Part shown: in pieces, positions 1 through 9,029 of the stretch
Layout: each line of letters opens with the position of its first letter
Numbering within the stretch: position 1 is the stretch's first letter
Virus record (IMG/VR): IMGVR_UViG_3300048919_000233
Location: 1-45,545 of that record
Origin: a virus
Reading direction: 5' to 3' (one strand)
DNA length: 45,545 bases
Position numbers and translations under genes: made by a program
Notes under the pieces: model-generated
The model's input: only the letters and a program-made list of their open reading frames with translations
Told to the model about the DNA's origin: nothing
The model's database searches: none

Positions 1-161
1 TGCAATATAGCAACCTATTAATCATTTAGAATCGTGCTATTAAAGAATTGCTTAAACCGCAGATAAAGGAGTAGTTTATTATCCAAGTAGATGAATGATA
101 ACTCTGATAACTAATCAAAAACATTAGTTATTTCAATAACAAACTGCATATAATGTTTGAG

Positions 162-266
162 TTAATTCTGATCATATCTCAACCGCTGATGCATCTCTCC
201 GTTAACATTACTTGTAAAATCCCACCATTTTCCATTCACACTTTTTTCACAAATTAGAGAAATGCT
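162..266 (-). pseudogene. Possible C-terminal remnant of an unidentified gene
   Basis: About 34 codons are open without any start codon and end in TAA. The peptide contains NGKWWDFTSNVNGE, which looks like coding sequence rather than random translation. An in-frame stop sits immediately upstream. It lies downstream of the tape measure gene on the same strand, so it may be the tail end of a deleted gene. I do not recognise the family. The rest of positions 1-383 is AT-rich with no gene I can support. Confidence 0.2.
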
Positions 267-344
267 TTAAATACGATAGTTTGTTCAAAATTGTTGCATA
301 GTACGTTCATACCTGTAGAAATCAAAATTTTTTTTTTCCTTTTT

Positions 345-376
345 AAGCCGCCAAAAAATAAATTTCTGGCGGCTTT
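345..376. terminator. Stem-loop just after the tape measure gene
   Basis: Eight-base arms AAGCCGCC and GGCGGCTT enclose a 15-base AT loop, 8 bases past the TMP stop. On the minus strand it is followed by an A-rich tract, on the plus strand by TTTCTT. It may therefore act as a weak terminator on the plus strand or only as a 3' stabilising hairpin for the TMP message. Confidence 0.5.
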
Positions 377-383
377 CTTAAGC

Positions 384-3300
384 TTAAATCGGAACCGGTG
401 CTTTTTTATTTCTGGAATATTCTTTAGTCCATTTATCCTTAACATTTCCATATACCTTTTCCGAATCCAATTCGGCAATGATGTTGGCTCTTTCCAATTT
501 TTCAGCCAGAACACTTCCCAGGCGATCATAATCAATAATACCAGATAATGCTGCGTTTAACTCAGCGGATATTCCGGCCTTAAAATCATAAGAAGGTTTA
601 TCAAAAGAAACAGAAGTTTTTGTGTCTACCTTGTCAAAGAATTCCCTGTTAACACTGTATGTAGTTCCAACATTAGGAGTTATGACATTTGCCACTTCAA
701 ACGCCTGGGATACGTTATCTGCCCACTGCTCAATCAGACCGTTAGAGGAATCCATGTTATCAGATATCCCGGTATTAAATCCTGCGACAGTAAAACCACC
801 GAACTTAGAAAATAATTTGGACGGTGAATGAATATCAAGCAAATCGGTGAACCAGTTTTTTATATTGCCAACCCAAGTACTTATTATTCCTCTGCTGCTA
901 TCTTGGTTGTTCTTAATGCCATCATTTAATCCCTGCACTATAAAACCGCCAAATCCAGCAAAAACAGTAGATGGTGAATGAATACCCATAGCAATTTGAA
1001 AAGGATCAGTAATACCTACTTTCGCAAAATTTCTCATAATATCCGGTGTACTGGATTTCTGAAGTTCCTCGAACTTTTGCTTTAATCCTTCATTGGAATA
1101 GAGAGCCCAACCAGAGCCCAAATTCTGTAGTTCAGTATTTAAAGACTTACCACCCTCCAGAACTTTATTTGCCCCCAATATACCAGCATTAAATAACTTT
1201 GTAATATTCTCTTCGTTCTGTAACCCGCCAGTTACAGCATCTGTAACTGAGTTGGCTGTATTTAATGCTCCTGAATTCCCACCATCACCAATGGCCTTTA
1301 CAAGTAGCTTTCCTCCGTCATAAGACACCTGGTATCCTTTTGATTCATAATCTGCTTTTATTTTGGCCCAAAGTTCATCATTCATGGTACTCACAGCTTC
1401 AGGAACTCCATTTTTACCACCCTGCCCAAATTGTATAAGGCCTCTTTCTCCAAGATCATACATCTCTTGGTCCGTATTTCCGTAGGCTTCAATTACTGAT
1501 TGGTAAAGTTCGATAGCTGCTTCTCCAACAATTTGTTTTCCTCCAATAAATACTCCTCCAAGATCATCAATGGTCTTTGATGCGTCAAGAGTAACTTTGC
1601 CAAAATTCATTGAATTAACGGTATCTTCCAGTTCCTTATATTTTCCCTTGTGTGTGTTCAGCACTTCACTTGCAGTATCATATGCCAAACTTGCGTCTTC
1701 CACTGCTTTTTTTGCGCTGTTCTGCGCTTCCGTGGACTTTCCTAACTCCTGCTCATAAAAGGAAATCTGCTGAGCCAACTGCTGCGCAATTGATTTATTA
1801 CTATCCATGGAAATCCCATAATCATCAAGTTTATCCTTATTCTTTTCATACCAAGTATTCTGATCCTCGTAACTATCAGTAAGATTATCCATTGCTCCTT
1901 GTAAGTCACCGAGTTTATCCTTATTCGCTCCATATTGTTTTTCAGATATAGCCATTTGAACATTTGCTTCGGATAAGGCGGCTCCGTACTCTTCAACCAC
2001 TTTCTGGTAAGCCATCACTTGGTAATATTCTTGTTGTTTCTCAATGACCTTCTGTATCTCGTCCTTTTGAGCCGTATAACGACCAGTAGTCTTATCAATC
2101 ATTCCCTGTAGTTCTGGAGCTTTATCAATTAACTGTTGAGCATAATTTTTTAATTTGTCCTGTTCTGACGACGTGAGGGAAGCTTGATCTGCAAGATCAA
2201 AATATGCTTGAGTAAGCGTACCTAACTTTTCAGCATCCTGGTCTGCGCTTTCAATTACTTTTCGACTGTTTGCTGCTATATTAGAAAACGCAGCTGCAGT
2301 GTTATTCAATTCATCAGTGTTAGAACCTATTTTATCTTGGAATTCAAAAAACTCATCTGCCATCTGCTTTTTCCAGTTCTGGTTCATGGCAATCAAACCA
2401 CCTGCAATTGCCACCAGACCTGCTGCCAATGCCACATATGGATTTGCTGCGACCCAACCAACTGCTTTTATAAAGAAGTCATCTAATGCAACATACAATC
2501 CGGTTATTCCAATTTTGATAGCATCAATAGCTGCTATAACCGTTTGATATGTTATAAATGTGGTTAAAAAGCCTGCTACTGCGCCAGTCAGAAATACAAG
2601 CGTATCTTCTGGTATAGCCGAAATTACGGAAGCGAAACCTTTTAGCACCAAAGACAAACCGCTTACCAATCCTGAGAGAACAGGTGTAAGTATTCCAGCT
2701 AACCCCTCAACAAATGAGATCAACCCATTTCCTATCCCAATAGTCAAATGAGAAAGTGCTTTGTATACATCATCTAAAGAACCAATAAATTGTTCCCATT
2801 TAATTTTTTTTGATAGATTTGTCATGACATCAAGCAAACGGGGAAGCCCGTTTCCAATCCCCCAGACAGCAATCGGCTTAAGAAAATCAGCATAGAAATC
2901 TAACATACTGGTAAAAGTAAGAATCGTTAGCCTTGACAGTTCTTTGTAAAATCCACTAATGCTAGTACGGAGCTTAGACCAATTAATATCTTTAAGCATG
3001 GAATTTGTAATATTTAAGAATCTTGCCAGACCATCTTCTCCTAATGTCCATGTCCCAACTGGAATCAGAAAATTATTATAGAAGTCTTTGAGTGTATCCG
3101 CGCTGAATTTTCCAAATTCTTTAAACCCCTCATTCCATAGACGTTTCATTGCTTCCCTAGTAGGCTCTGCAATATCCCAAATTTTCTGAAAAGCTCCTTG
3201 AATTTTATCTGCCATTCCCTGGGCAGAGTTTTCCATATTAGAAAAAGCTTTGTCCCAAGCCGCCTGATAATCCGAAAAGGCATCTAAAAAAACATCGTCA

Positions 3301-5414
3301 AGCAATCCCCCAGCTCCGGCTTTCTTTCCGCTACCACTTCCAGATCCATCGTTAGAGCTAATAACGTTTAGATTATCAAATCCCTGTAAATTGCTAGCCA
3401 TCTTCTTGGATTTTTTTGCAGCATCATCCATTTTATCAGCTGCACCGCCAGCAGCATCTTCTAGTCCACTCATATCCGCAGCCGCAGATCCTACAGATGA
3501 GCCCAGAGATCCGATCTGAATTCCAAGCAAACCACCTATCCAAGAAAACAATCTTTGAACTGCTATTACCAGTGCATTAACATAAGGTAGAACCGTCGCT
3601 ACAATAGGTAAAAATAGGTTACCAATCGTTCTGCCCAGATTCGCAAAATTGGATTGTAAAAGTCGTAACTGATTAGACGGTTGCCCTAAAGTATTTGCTA
3701 AATCTCCCCATGCATATTTGGTAGAATCCAATATGATGATAGTTCTAAGCAATACCTTATCCTGCTGGCTAAGAGCTGATATTTTTGCTTTAATACCAAG
3801 CTCGCTTAATTTCTGCTGTAGATTGGCTTCACGGATGTTAACACCGTACTTGTCAACGGTCTCACTCATACCAACCATGCCAGATGCCAAGTTCTGCCAT
3901 ACATCTTTAAAATCTAGGTTTCTTACAGACGCAAGATCGGCTCCAATCATCGTTAAAGCATTGGATAACTTGAGAGCTGTTTCCGAAGCTACGTCCATGG
4001 AAGAAGCCATCTGACCGAATGTAGCCTGGTAGTTCATGAGCATATCTGGATCAATACCAAGACTTGGCATTCCGGTCGAAATAAGATTACCATTGCTATC
4101 AGCTTGGAACCCTGACATCTTCCCGGTTAAAACTTTTGCACGATCACTGAATGAATTTGCGTATGCTTCCGCGGAATCATAACCGGACTGTTTCCATGAT
4201 TCAACTGCATTCTCTGCAACTTGCCCCCATGCTGCATCAAAATAGTTTAGAGTCTCTATGTAATCCATTGAAGATTCTGTGGCTTTCCATAAACCTTTTA
4301 CGCCACGAACTAACATGAAATATTTTGCATAGAGCATTCCTATTTGAGAAGCCAGGCTCTTGGTGCTATCCTTCGCTTTGCCTGCACTGTTGGAATATGC
4401 ATTTAAGCCATTTTTCATAGACTGACTGGCACTTGATACCTTCGAACCGCTAGAAGCCAAGTTTGCCAGAGCATTGGTCATTTGAATAATATTGCTGTTT
4501 ACTTTCGGCGCACCGGATAATGTTTGCATCATATTCTTTAATGCCATTCCAAGGCTTTCAATATTTGGAACTGCATTACTGGCCACTTTCCCACCTAACT
4601 TCGTTATAGATGAAACGAGGTTTTCCAATCCACCTGCGTCAAAATTGAGCGCACCTATCCCGTTCAGGCCACTCACAAACCTTAAAAGCTGATCCTTAAT
4701 TGTCTTAAGGTTTGTTGCCGCTTGAGTGGCCTTTGTACCACCAAGACGGCTTATATTATTCACAAGAGAATTAAGTCCTTCAATATTGAATGTAACACCG
4801 CCAACTGAATTTAGACTGGTAACAAAACTATGTAAGGAAGATGAAATCTGCGGGAGATTCTTTACTGACTGTGTGGCATTCTTACCTCCTAACCTACTTA
4901 TTGAAGACACCAATTTATATAATGAATCGGGGTTGAAGTTCAGGCTACCGGCATTGTTCATTCCAGAAACAAAATCTGACATACTGGTTTTTAGAAACTC
5001 CAAATTCTGCGTTGCTTCTGTGACAGAGGATCGTCCCAATCTTGAAATGGAATTGGCAATGTTAGTCAAAGTATCTGTATCAAACTTAAGTCTTCCAATG
5101 CCACTTATGCTATTCGCAAAGCTTTCCATAGCATGGGCCGTATTGCTTACTCCTTGAACATCAACTACTCCCAGTTTATTTAATCCAGTTGTTATTCTAG
5201 AAAAATCTGCGGTTTTAGTTCGCTCATTAAAACTTTGGATAGATGAAGCAATCTGATTTATTCCAGACGCAACCTGATTTGCACCAGACATTTCTATCCC
5301 GGAGATTGCAGACTGTAGAGACATTATCTTTTGTATAAATTTATCTATTTTGGCATCAGCACTGTTTGTACTGGCATCTATTTGGACTTTCAGATCATCA
5401 ATAACATCAGCCAT
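384..5414 (-). CDS. Phage tail tape measure protein
   Basis: This 1676-residue protein sets tail length and is the scaffold around which the tail tube assembles; in siphophages it is also ejected with the DNA. The N-terminal part (roughly residues 60-290) holds about four tandem units of ~47 residues, each with a NSISRLGG-like core. This is followed by a Gly/Ala-rich hydrophobic middle with several helices that could span a membrane, and by long coiled-coil-like segments. Two HSPS motifs with FGGF occur about 200 and 150 residues before the end, as in many Firmicutes TMPs. The start has a good ribosome binding site (AGGGTGG). The gene follows the tail chaperone pair, the normal order, but Dit and the tail tip protein that should come next are 12 kb upstream instead. 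Confidence 0.95.
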   Translation of the reverse strand: MADVIDDLKVQIDASTNSADAKIDKFIQKIMSLQSAISGIEMSGANQVASGINQIASSIQSFNERTKTADFSRITTGLNKLGVVDVQGVSNTAHAMESFANSISGIGRLKFDTDTLTNIANSISRLGRSSVTEATQNLEFLKTSMSDFVSGMNNAGSLNFNPDSLYKLVSSISRLGGKNATQSVKNLPQISSSLHSFVTSLNSVGGVTFNIEGLNSLVNNISRLGGTKATQAATNLKTIKDQLLRFVSGLNGIGALNFDAGGLENLVSSITKLGGKVASNAVPNIESLGMALKNMMQTLSGAPKVNSNIIQMTNALANLASSGSKVSSASQSMKNGLNAYSNSAGKAKDSTKSLASQIGMLYAKYFMLVRGVKGLWKATESSMDYIETLNYFDAAWGQVAENAVESWKQSGYDSAEAYANSFSDRAKVLTGKMSGFQADSNGNLISTGMPSLGIDPDMLMNYQATFGQMASSMDVASETALKLSNALTMIGADLASVRNLDFKDVWQNLASGMVGMSETVDKYGVNIREANLQQKLSELGIKAKISALSQQDKVLLRTIIILDSTKYAWGDLANTLGQPSNQLRLLQSNFANLGRTIGNLFLPIVATVLPYVNALVIAVQRLFSWIGGLLGIQIGSLGSSVGSAAADMSGLEDAAGGAADKMDDAAKKSKKMASNLQGFDNLNVISSNDGSGSGSGKKAGAGGLLDDVFLDAFSDYQAAWDKAFSNMENSAQGMADKIQGAFQKIWDIAEPTREAMKRLWNEGFKEFGKFSADTLKDFYNNFLIPVGTWTLGEDGLARFLNITNSMLKDINWSKLRTSISGFYKELSRLTILTFTSMLDFYADFLKPIAVWGIGNGLPRLLDVMTNLSKKIKWEQFIGSLDDVYKALSHLTIGIGNGLISFVEGLAGILTPVLSGLVSGLSLVLKGFASVISAIPEDTLVFLTGAVAGFLTTFITYQTVIAAIDAIKIGITGLYVALDDFFIKAVGWVAANPYVALAAGLVAIAGGLIAMNQNWKKQMADEFFEFQDKIGSNTDELNNTAAAFSNIAANSRKVIESADQDAEKLGTLTQAYFDLADQASLTSSEQDKLKNYAQQLIDKAPELQGMIDKTTGRYTAQKDEIQKVIEKQQEYYQVMAYQKVVEEYGAALSEANVQMAISEKQYGANKDKLGDLQGAMDNLTDSYEDQNTWYEKNKDKLDDYGISMDSNKSIAQQLAQQISFYEQELGKSTEAQNSAKKAVEDASLAYDTASEVLNTHKGKYKELEDTVNSMNFGKVTLDASKTIDDLGGVFIGGKQIVGEAAIELYQSVIEAYGNTDQEMYDLGERGLIQFGQGGKNGVPEAVSTMNDELWAKIKADYESKGYQVSYDGGKLLVKAIGDGGNSGALNTANSVTDAVTGGLQNEENITKLFNAGILGANKVLEGGKSLNTELQNLGSGWALYSNEGLKQKFEELQKSSTPDIMRNFAKVGITDPFQIAMGIHSPSTVFAGFGGFIVQGLNDGIKNNQDSSRGIISTWVGNIKNWFTDLLDIHSPSKLFSKFGGFTVAGFNTGISDNMDSSNGLIEQWADNVSQAFEVANVITPNVGTTYSVNREFFDKVDTKTSVSFDKPSYDFKAGISAELNAALSGIIDYDRLGSVLAEKLERANIIAELDSEKVYGNVKDKWTKEYSRNKKAPVPI

Positions 5415-5438
5415 GATTTCACCACCCTTTACACATAC

Positions 5439-5476
5439 AAAAAAAGGCGAGTGAATTTTCGACCATCACTCGCCTT
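5439..5476 (-). terminator. Intrinsic terminator between tail chaperone and TMP
   Basis: On the minus strand a perfect 9-bp stem GGCGAGTGA/TCACTCGCC is followed by TTTTTTT. The stem overlaps the stop codon of the chaperone frameshift ORF and lies about 25 bases before the TMP start. It would reduce transcription into TMP, which is needed in few copies per virion. Confidence 0.75.
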
Positions 5477-5849
5477 TTGAACGTTTTTTACTTTCATCAT
5501 CTTCCATACCATTGAAAAAGGATATAAATTGATTCAATGCTTTTTCTTTTTCAATCTTATGTTCTTCTTCCGTCATTGGTGTTACCCTAATCGGCTTCTC
5601 AAAATACTTGCCTTTTTGTTTCCGCTTAATGAACGGCATTGCATTGCAAACAGTCGCATCTAATGCAGAAGCTACATATTGACCCATGAGCCACATTTCA
5701 TCACTACGAGCCTGTTGCTTTTTTCTGTGCGCTTCCGCAAATGGCAAGAGTTTCTGAGGATTTAGATGCCAGAATAAATCATAAGGTACGCCCATAACCA
5801 ATGCTTCTGGCAAATACTGATTCCAGATTACTTTGTGCCAGTCGATTTC
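5466..5849 (-). CDS. Tail assembly chaperone, -1 frameshift extension (T domain)
   Basis: This reading frame is the downstream half of a G/GT-type tail assembly chaperone. The frame is open from the upstream gene's last codons and reads QKEIDWHKVIWNQYLPEA and then GVPYDLFWHLNP, which is coherent coding sequence running across the stop of the upstream gene. The family is normally expressed only as a fusion after a -1 slip, not from its own start; the nearest start would be a TTG at 5813 without a ribosome binding site. The C-terminus is charged (KKRSKGE). The fused protein recruits TMP and tail tube subunits during tail assembly. The terminator after it separates it from TMP. Confidence 0.85.
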   Translation of the reverse strand, partial: EIDWHKVIWNQYLPEALVMGVPYDLFWHLNPQKLLPFAEAHRKKQQARSDEMWLMGQYVASALDATVCNAMPFIKRKQKGKYFEKPIRVTPMTEEEHKIEKEKALNQFISFFNGMEDDESKKRSKGE

Positions 5850-6331
5850 TTTTTGTGATCCTGCGGAATCTTCACGGAGTTGGACTTCTCTTCTTCCTTT
5901 TCTGCTTCCTGATTCATCTGTTCCACTAGTTTGTCCAATCCGGTCAGTTTGAAAAAACCATCATCTTCCATGCATTCTTTGAGAAACGTAAACATTCCAT
6001 AAAAAGAAGCCCTAACATCATTTGGATTTTCTCTGATAAACTGCTTAAATAAGGCTTTTGCTTCTTGCTCATTAGCAATTGGATTATTTTCAAGTAAACC
6101 GGCATAAAGGAATGATGGAACCACGACTGGCAAATCAGACACCATGTCTGCTGTACCATCAATCATCATCTCCATCATGGCCTGCTTATCGTCCTTATCA
6201 AAATTACTGCGTCGGGCCATGTAAGAACCTGATACTACTTTAAATGCCTTGTCTACGCAATCCTTGTATTCTGCGGCTTCAAAGGAAAATTCCACTTTAT
6301 AATCTTTTCCATCAATCGTTAAAATCTTCAT
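5828..6331 (-). CDS. Tail assembly chaperone (G-like)
   Basis: This 167-residue protein begins MKILTIDGKDYKVEFSFEAA, the typical opening of Firmicutes phage tail assembly chaperones of the gpG class. The mostly helical body is followed by an acidic then lysine-rich C-terminus (EKEEEKSNSVK ... DHKKKSTGTK). It helps keep the tape measure protein soluble while the tube polymerises. The start has a GGGAGG ribosome binding site. The lysine codons near the end contain the proposed frameshift site, giving a longer second product. The major tail protein normally sits directly upstream; here there is only a short unknown gene and then tail fibre genes. Confidence 0.85.
   Translation of the reverse strand: MKILTIDGKDYKVEFSFEAAEYKDCVDKAFKVVSGSYMARRSNFDKDDKQAMMEMMIDGTADMVSDLPVVVPSFLYAGLLENNPIANEQEAKALFKQFIRENPNDVRASFYGMFTFLKECMEDDGFFKLTGLDKLVEQMNQEAEKEEEKSNSVKIPQDHKKKSTGTK
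5849..5855 (-). promoter_or_regulatory. Probable -1 ribosomal frameshift site (C AAA AAG)
   Basis: In frame 0 the codons run GAT CAC AAA AAG AAA, ten codons before the TAA at 5828-5830. A -1 slip on C AAA AAG gives CAA AAA GAA ATC GAC TGG and enters the conserved downstream frame. It is not a perfect X XXY YYZ heptamer because the first base is C. The neighbouring A AAG AAA is an alternative. The conserved function and frame continuity make a slip here likely; the exact site is inference. Confidence 0.6.
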
Positions 6332-6430
6332 ATCTTAATACCTCCCATTTTTTGTAATTAAGGTAAAAGATAATAACTATATTATTGTAAACTAAATAGC
6401 AATCTAGCTTTGAAGTACTTATTTTATGGT

Positions 6431-6457
6431 AATAAAAAAGAAGCCGTAGGAGCTTCT
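6431..6457 (-). terminator. Intrinsic terminator after the 93-residue gene
   Basis: On the minus strand GAAGC-tcctacg-GCTTC is followed by TTTTTT. It lies 16 bases after the stop of the small gene at 6473, so the chaperone-TMP operon probably starts from its own promoter in 6332-6430. Confidence 0.75.
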
Positions 6458-6472
6458 AATTTATTTTAACGC

Positions 6473-6754
6473 TTAGTATCGTCGTACTTGATATGGACCG
6501 TATTCTCTTAGGTCTGCATATTCATTTCGATATAAAGATTCGCAAATTTCATTGCAACTTTTCATAGATATATTTTCTATGTATAGATTGTAACCAGTTT
6601 CAACTCCACTGGCAGAAGTCATAAGCAATCCTTCTATCGGTTTCATAGGAGAATCTTTTCCAACTCCTATTATATTACTTGAGTACCAAACATGAACTAC
6701 TTCTAATACCTTTAGACTCATATCTTCTTGAACACTTAACACTCTCATACTCAT
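6473..6754 (-). CDS. Hypothetical protein, 93 residues
   Basis: I do not recognise this family. The protein starts MSMRVLSVQEDMSLKVLEVV with a second in-frame ATG two codons in, and a GGAGG site lies upstream (aatcaGGAGGtttattt). It contains no membrane segment or Cys motif. It ends in YGPYQVRRY. It has its own terminator and is flanked upstream by the plus-strand acyltransferase, so it is a single-gene unit inserted among tail genes. Codon pattern and length suggest a small phage accessory gene. Function unknown. Confidence 0.6.
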   Translation of the reverse strand: MSMRVLSVQEDMSLKVLEVVHVWYSSNIIGVGKDSPMKPIEGLLMTSASGVETGYNLYIENISMKSCNEICESLYRNEYADLREYGPYQVRRY

Positions 6755-6949
6755 AAATAAACCTCCTGATTTAACATGTTTTCATAATATATAATACGAT
6801 AGAGGTGTTAATTAATCAACAAAATAGCAATTTGGCAAAGTTTGTATTAAATAGCTCTACCAAAGTACAAATGGTTACATACCCGTTCCTAAAGCAATAG
6901 TTGCGTTATATATATTAGTAATATATAATAATTTAAGTTAATGTATAGA

Positions 6950-6978
6950 TTAGCAAATATATTCAATATTGGTACAAT
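6950..6978 (+). promoter_or_regulatory. Sigma-A-like promoter for the acyltransferase
   Basis: TTAGCA (6950-6955), 17-base spacer, TACAAT (6973-6978), then a GGAGG ribosome binding site 9 bases later and the ATG at 6997. This gives the plus-strand gene its own promoter, as expected for a gene expressed from a lysogen independently of the late operon. Confidence 0.5.
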
Positions 6979-6996
6979 TAGTTACACGGAGGAAAA

Positions 6997-8082
6997 ATGG
7001 AGAAAAAAAATCGAATTATATTTTATGACGCACTTAAAATCATTGCAATCTATTTTGTGATTTTTTATCATGGCAACTCATTACCAAATGATATTGTTGC
7101 AAATAAATCAATAACAATATACTTCTACTATTTTACAAAATCTTTGCTTAGTTGTTGCGTCCCAATATTTTTCTTAGTAAATGGTGCTTTATCACTAAAC
7201 AAAACCTTCGATCTGTTCAAACATATAAAAAAAATTGTTAAAATATTTTTAATCGTTTTTAGCTGGGCAATCATAACCATATTAATAGTGGCATGGATTC
7301 GTAAAACTGCATTATCATTACATGATTTTATAGATATACTTTCCTCTTGGAAATATTCATGGATTAACCATTTATGGTTTTTAAATTCTTTAGTTGTTAT
7401 ATATATATTCTTTCCCATTATAAAACTATCTTATGATTGTAATAAGAGTTATTTTTATTTTTTCTTTATTATAATAATGGTTTTCACTTTCGGTTCTAAG
7501 TTGCTTTATATGTTAGTTGATGTTCAAACATTCACAACAGGAAAGAATAATATTAATTATATTATAAGCTATATTAGTCCATATAATCCAGTAATTGGTA
7601 TATACGGATATTCTTTAGGATATTTTATGTTAGGTGGTATACTAGCCAACTATATACAAGAAAATAAAATATTCACAGTTACAAAACTTTCTTTTCTAAC
7701 CTTGTTTTCAATGATTTCATTGACACTGTACGGAATAATTAAATCTGTTTTGACAGCAAGTTCCTATGATATTATTTGGAATGGATATGATTCTATTTTT
7801 ACACTTATTATCACAATAAGTCTCTTTTTTATTTTATCGCAGATTCATATTCCAGTAAAATATCACAGGTTAATCATTTTATTAGGACAAAACACACTTG
7901 GTATCTACTTTCTACATATGATTCTTATATATTTAATTAAACCATATTTTGTACAAATATTTACTATGCAAAATTTACTTCAAAATCATCTATTTTCGGT
8001 GCTAATATTATTTATGAGTTTAATATTATGCGTTATTTTGAAAATGATTCCTATTGTGAAAAATCTGTTCTTGTTAAGTTAA
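6997..8082 (+). CDS. Acyltransferase family 3 (OafA/OatA-like) membrane protein
   Basis: This 361-residue integral membrane protein has about ten hydrophobic segments. The N-terminal RIIFYDALKIIAIYFVIFYH is the family signature (R..D..R...I..V..H) in which the His is catalytic. Such enzymes move acetyl groups from the cytoplasm onto surface sugars or peptidoglycan; OatA-type proteins carry an extra SGNH domain that is absent here. The gene is on the opposite strand from the tail genes, more AT-rich than they are, and has its own promoter. In phages such genes change host surface glycans and so block re-infection; next to the tail fibre genes that role is plausible. The acceptor is unknown. 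Confidence 0.85.
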   Translation: MEKKNRIIFYDALKIIAIYFVIFYHGNSLPNDIVANKSITIYFYYFTKSLLSCCVPIFFLVNGALSLNKTFDLFKHIKKIVKIFLIVFSWAIITILIVAWIRKTALSLHDFIDILSSWKYSWINHLWFLNSLVVIYIFFPIIKLSYDCNKSYFYFFFIIIMVFTFGSKLLYMLVDVQTFTTGKNNINYIISYISPYNPVIGIYGYSLGYFMLGGILANYIQENKIFTVTKLSFLTLFSMISLTLYGIIKSVLTASSYDIIWNGYDSIFTLIITISLFFILSQIHIPVKYHRLIILLGQNTLGIYFLHMILIYLIKPYFVQIFTMQNLLQNHLFSVLILFMSLILCVILKMIPIVKNLFLLS

Positions 8083-8114
8083 GTTTAGCTTAATTTTGTT
8101 TTTTAGACAAACAA

Positions 8115-9029
8115 TCATTTATATATTAAAACGAAATAAACTTGATCATTTACAATGGCAGTATGCGAATTGATATAGCTCAAATAAGTGGTTGTGCCAC
8201 CCCTACCGACCGTTAAGTGCAGCACATGACCGTAACTTGTTGCATTGGGGATTGCGGCTGCAAGAACAGTGCCTTCGGGTGCTAAAGACGTCACCAGGGC
8301 CGATACGTCTATATATCCAGCACCAGGATTGAATCCGTAAAACTCTGAGCCGACCGTCACTATTTTTATATCATTTAGATTGCCGCTTAGTTTGTTTAAA
8401 TTGCTATTTAGTGCATTAACTGCCGTCGTCAAATTCGTTCCAGTTGCCAGCTCATCACCCATACCAATGCGTTCCGTCAACTTATGAACATAGGCTGCAG
8501 AATTTAGCTTTGTAGAGTCATTGACATCCATATTAGTGATCATTGATTTAAGTACGGCATTTTCGTTCAAACCCATAGTAACTGCTATAGACTTGGATAT
8601 CTTTCCAAGTGCGGTAGCAATAGCTTCTCCTGCAATGATATTGGCCAACTCTGTAGCTTGTGTGAAAAGCGTGTTTACATCAATAGTCCCATCAGCTCCC
8701 ACCTTAATACCATTACTACCTTTTACCACTCCAAGGGAATCTTGGGAGGCAGTCTTTACACTCATGGAACCGTCAGTGTTGACCTCCGTTGTTGTGCCGT
8801 CTGGTTTAACAGTTCCAACACTGTTTGCCGTAGCTTTACTGGTCCCCAGTGCTGAAACCTGCCAATAGTCTAAATTATCAGGCAAAGTACCGACAGGAGG
8901 TTTTGTATGCACCACATAGCTACTCCCATCAAATGATACCAAATTCAATATGTCATACTGCTTGTCAGGATCAAACTCCTCCACTGGCAGCATTCCTATT
9001 GTGCCATAAACTACTTCTGTATCTTCCAT
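8115..9029 (-). CDS. Tail fibre / receptor-binding protein
   Basis: This 304-residue protein starts MEDTEVVYGTIGMLPVEEFD, followed by a short YDILNLVSFDGSSYVVH-type segment seen at the base of Firmicutes phage fibres. The middle is low-complexity and Thr/Ala/Asn-rich (for example KPDGTTTEVNTDG). The C-terminal ~70 residues, rich in Gly and beta-branched residues, probably form the host-binding tip. Its ATG overlaps the stop of the upstream fibre gene, so the two are translationally coupled. Host specificity cannot be told from sequence. Confidence 0.75.
   Translation of the reverse strand: MEDTEVVYGTIGMLPVEEFDPDKQYDILNLVSFDGSSYVVHTKPPVGTLPDNLDYWQVSALGTSKATANSVGTVKPDGTTTEVNTDGSMSVKTASQDSLGVVKGSNGIKVGADGTIDVNTLFTQATELANIIAGEAIATALGKISKSIAVTMGLNENAVLKSMITNMDVNDSTKLNSAAYVHKLTERIGMGDELATGTNLTTAVNALNSNLNKLSGNLNDIKIVTVGSEFYGFNPGAGYIDVSALVTSLAPEGTVLAAAIPNATSYGHVLHLTVGRGGTTTYLSYINSHTAIVNDQVYFVLIYK

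Noticed and set aside
4726-5157. 143-codon plus-strand frame and similar long frames opposite TMP
   Set aside because: They are antisense shadows of the repeated TMP N-terminus, without ribosome binding sites.
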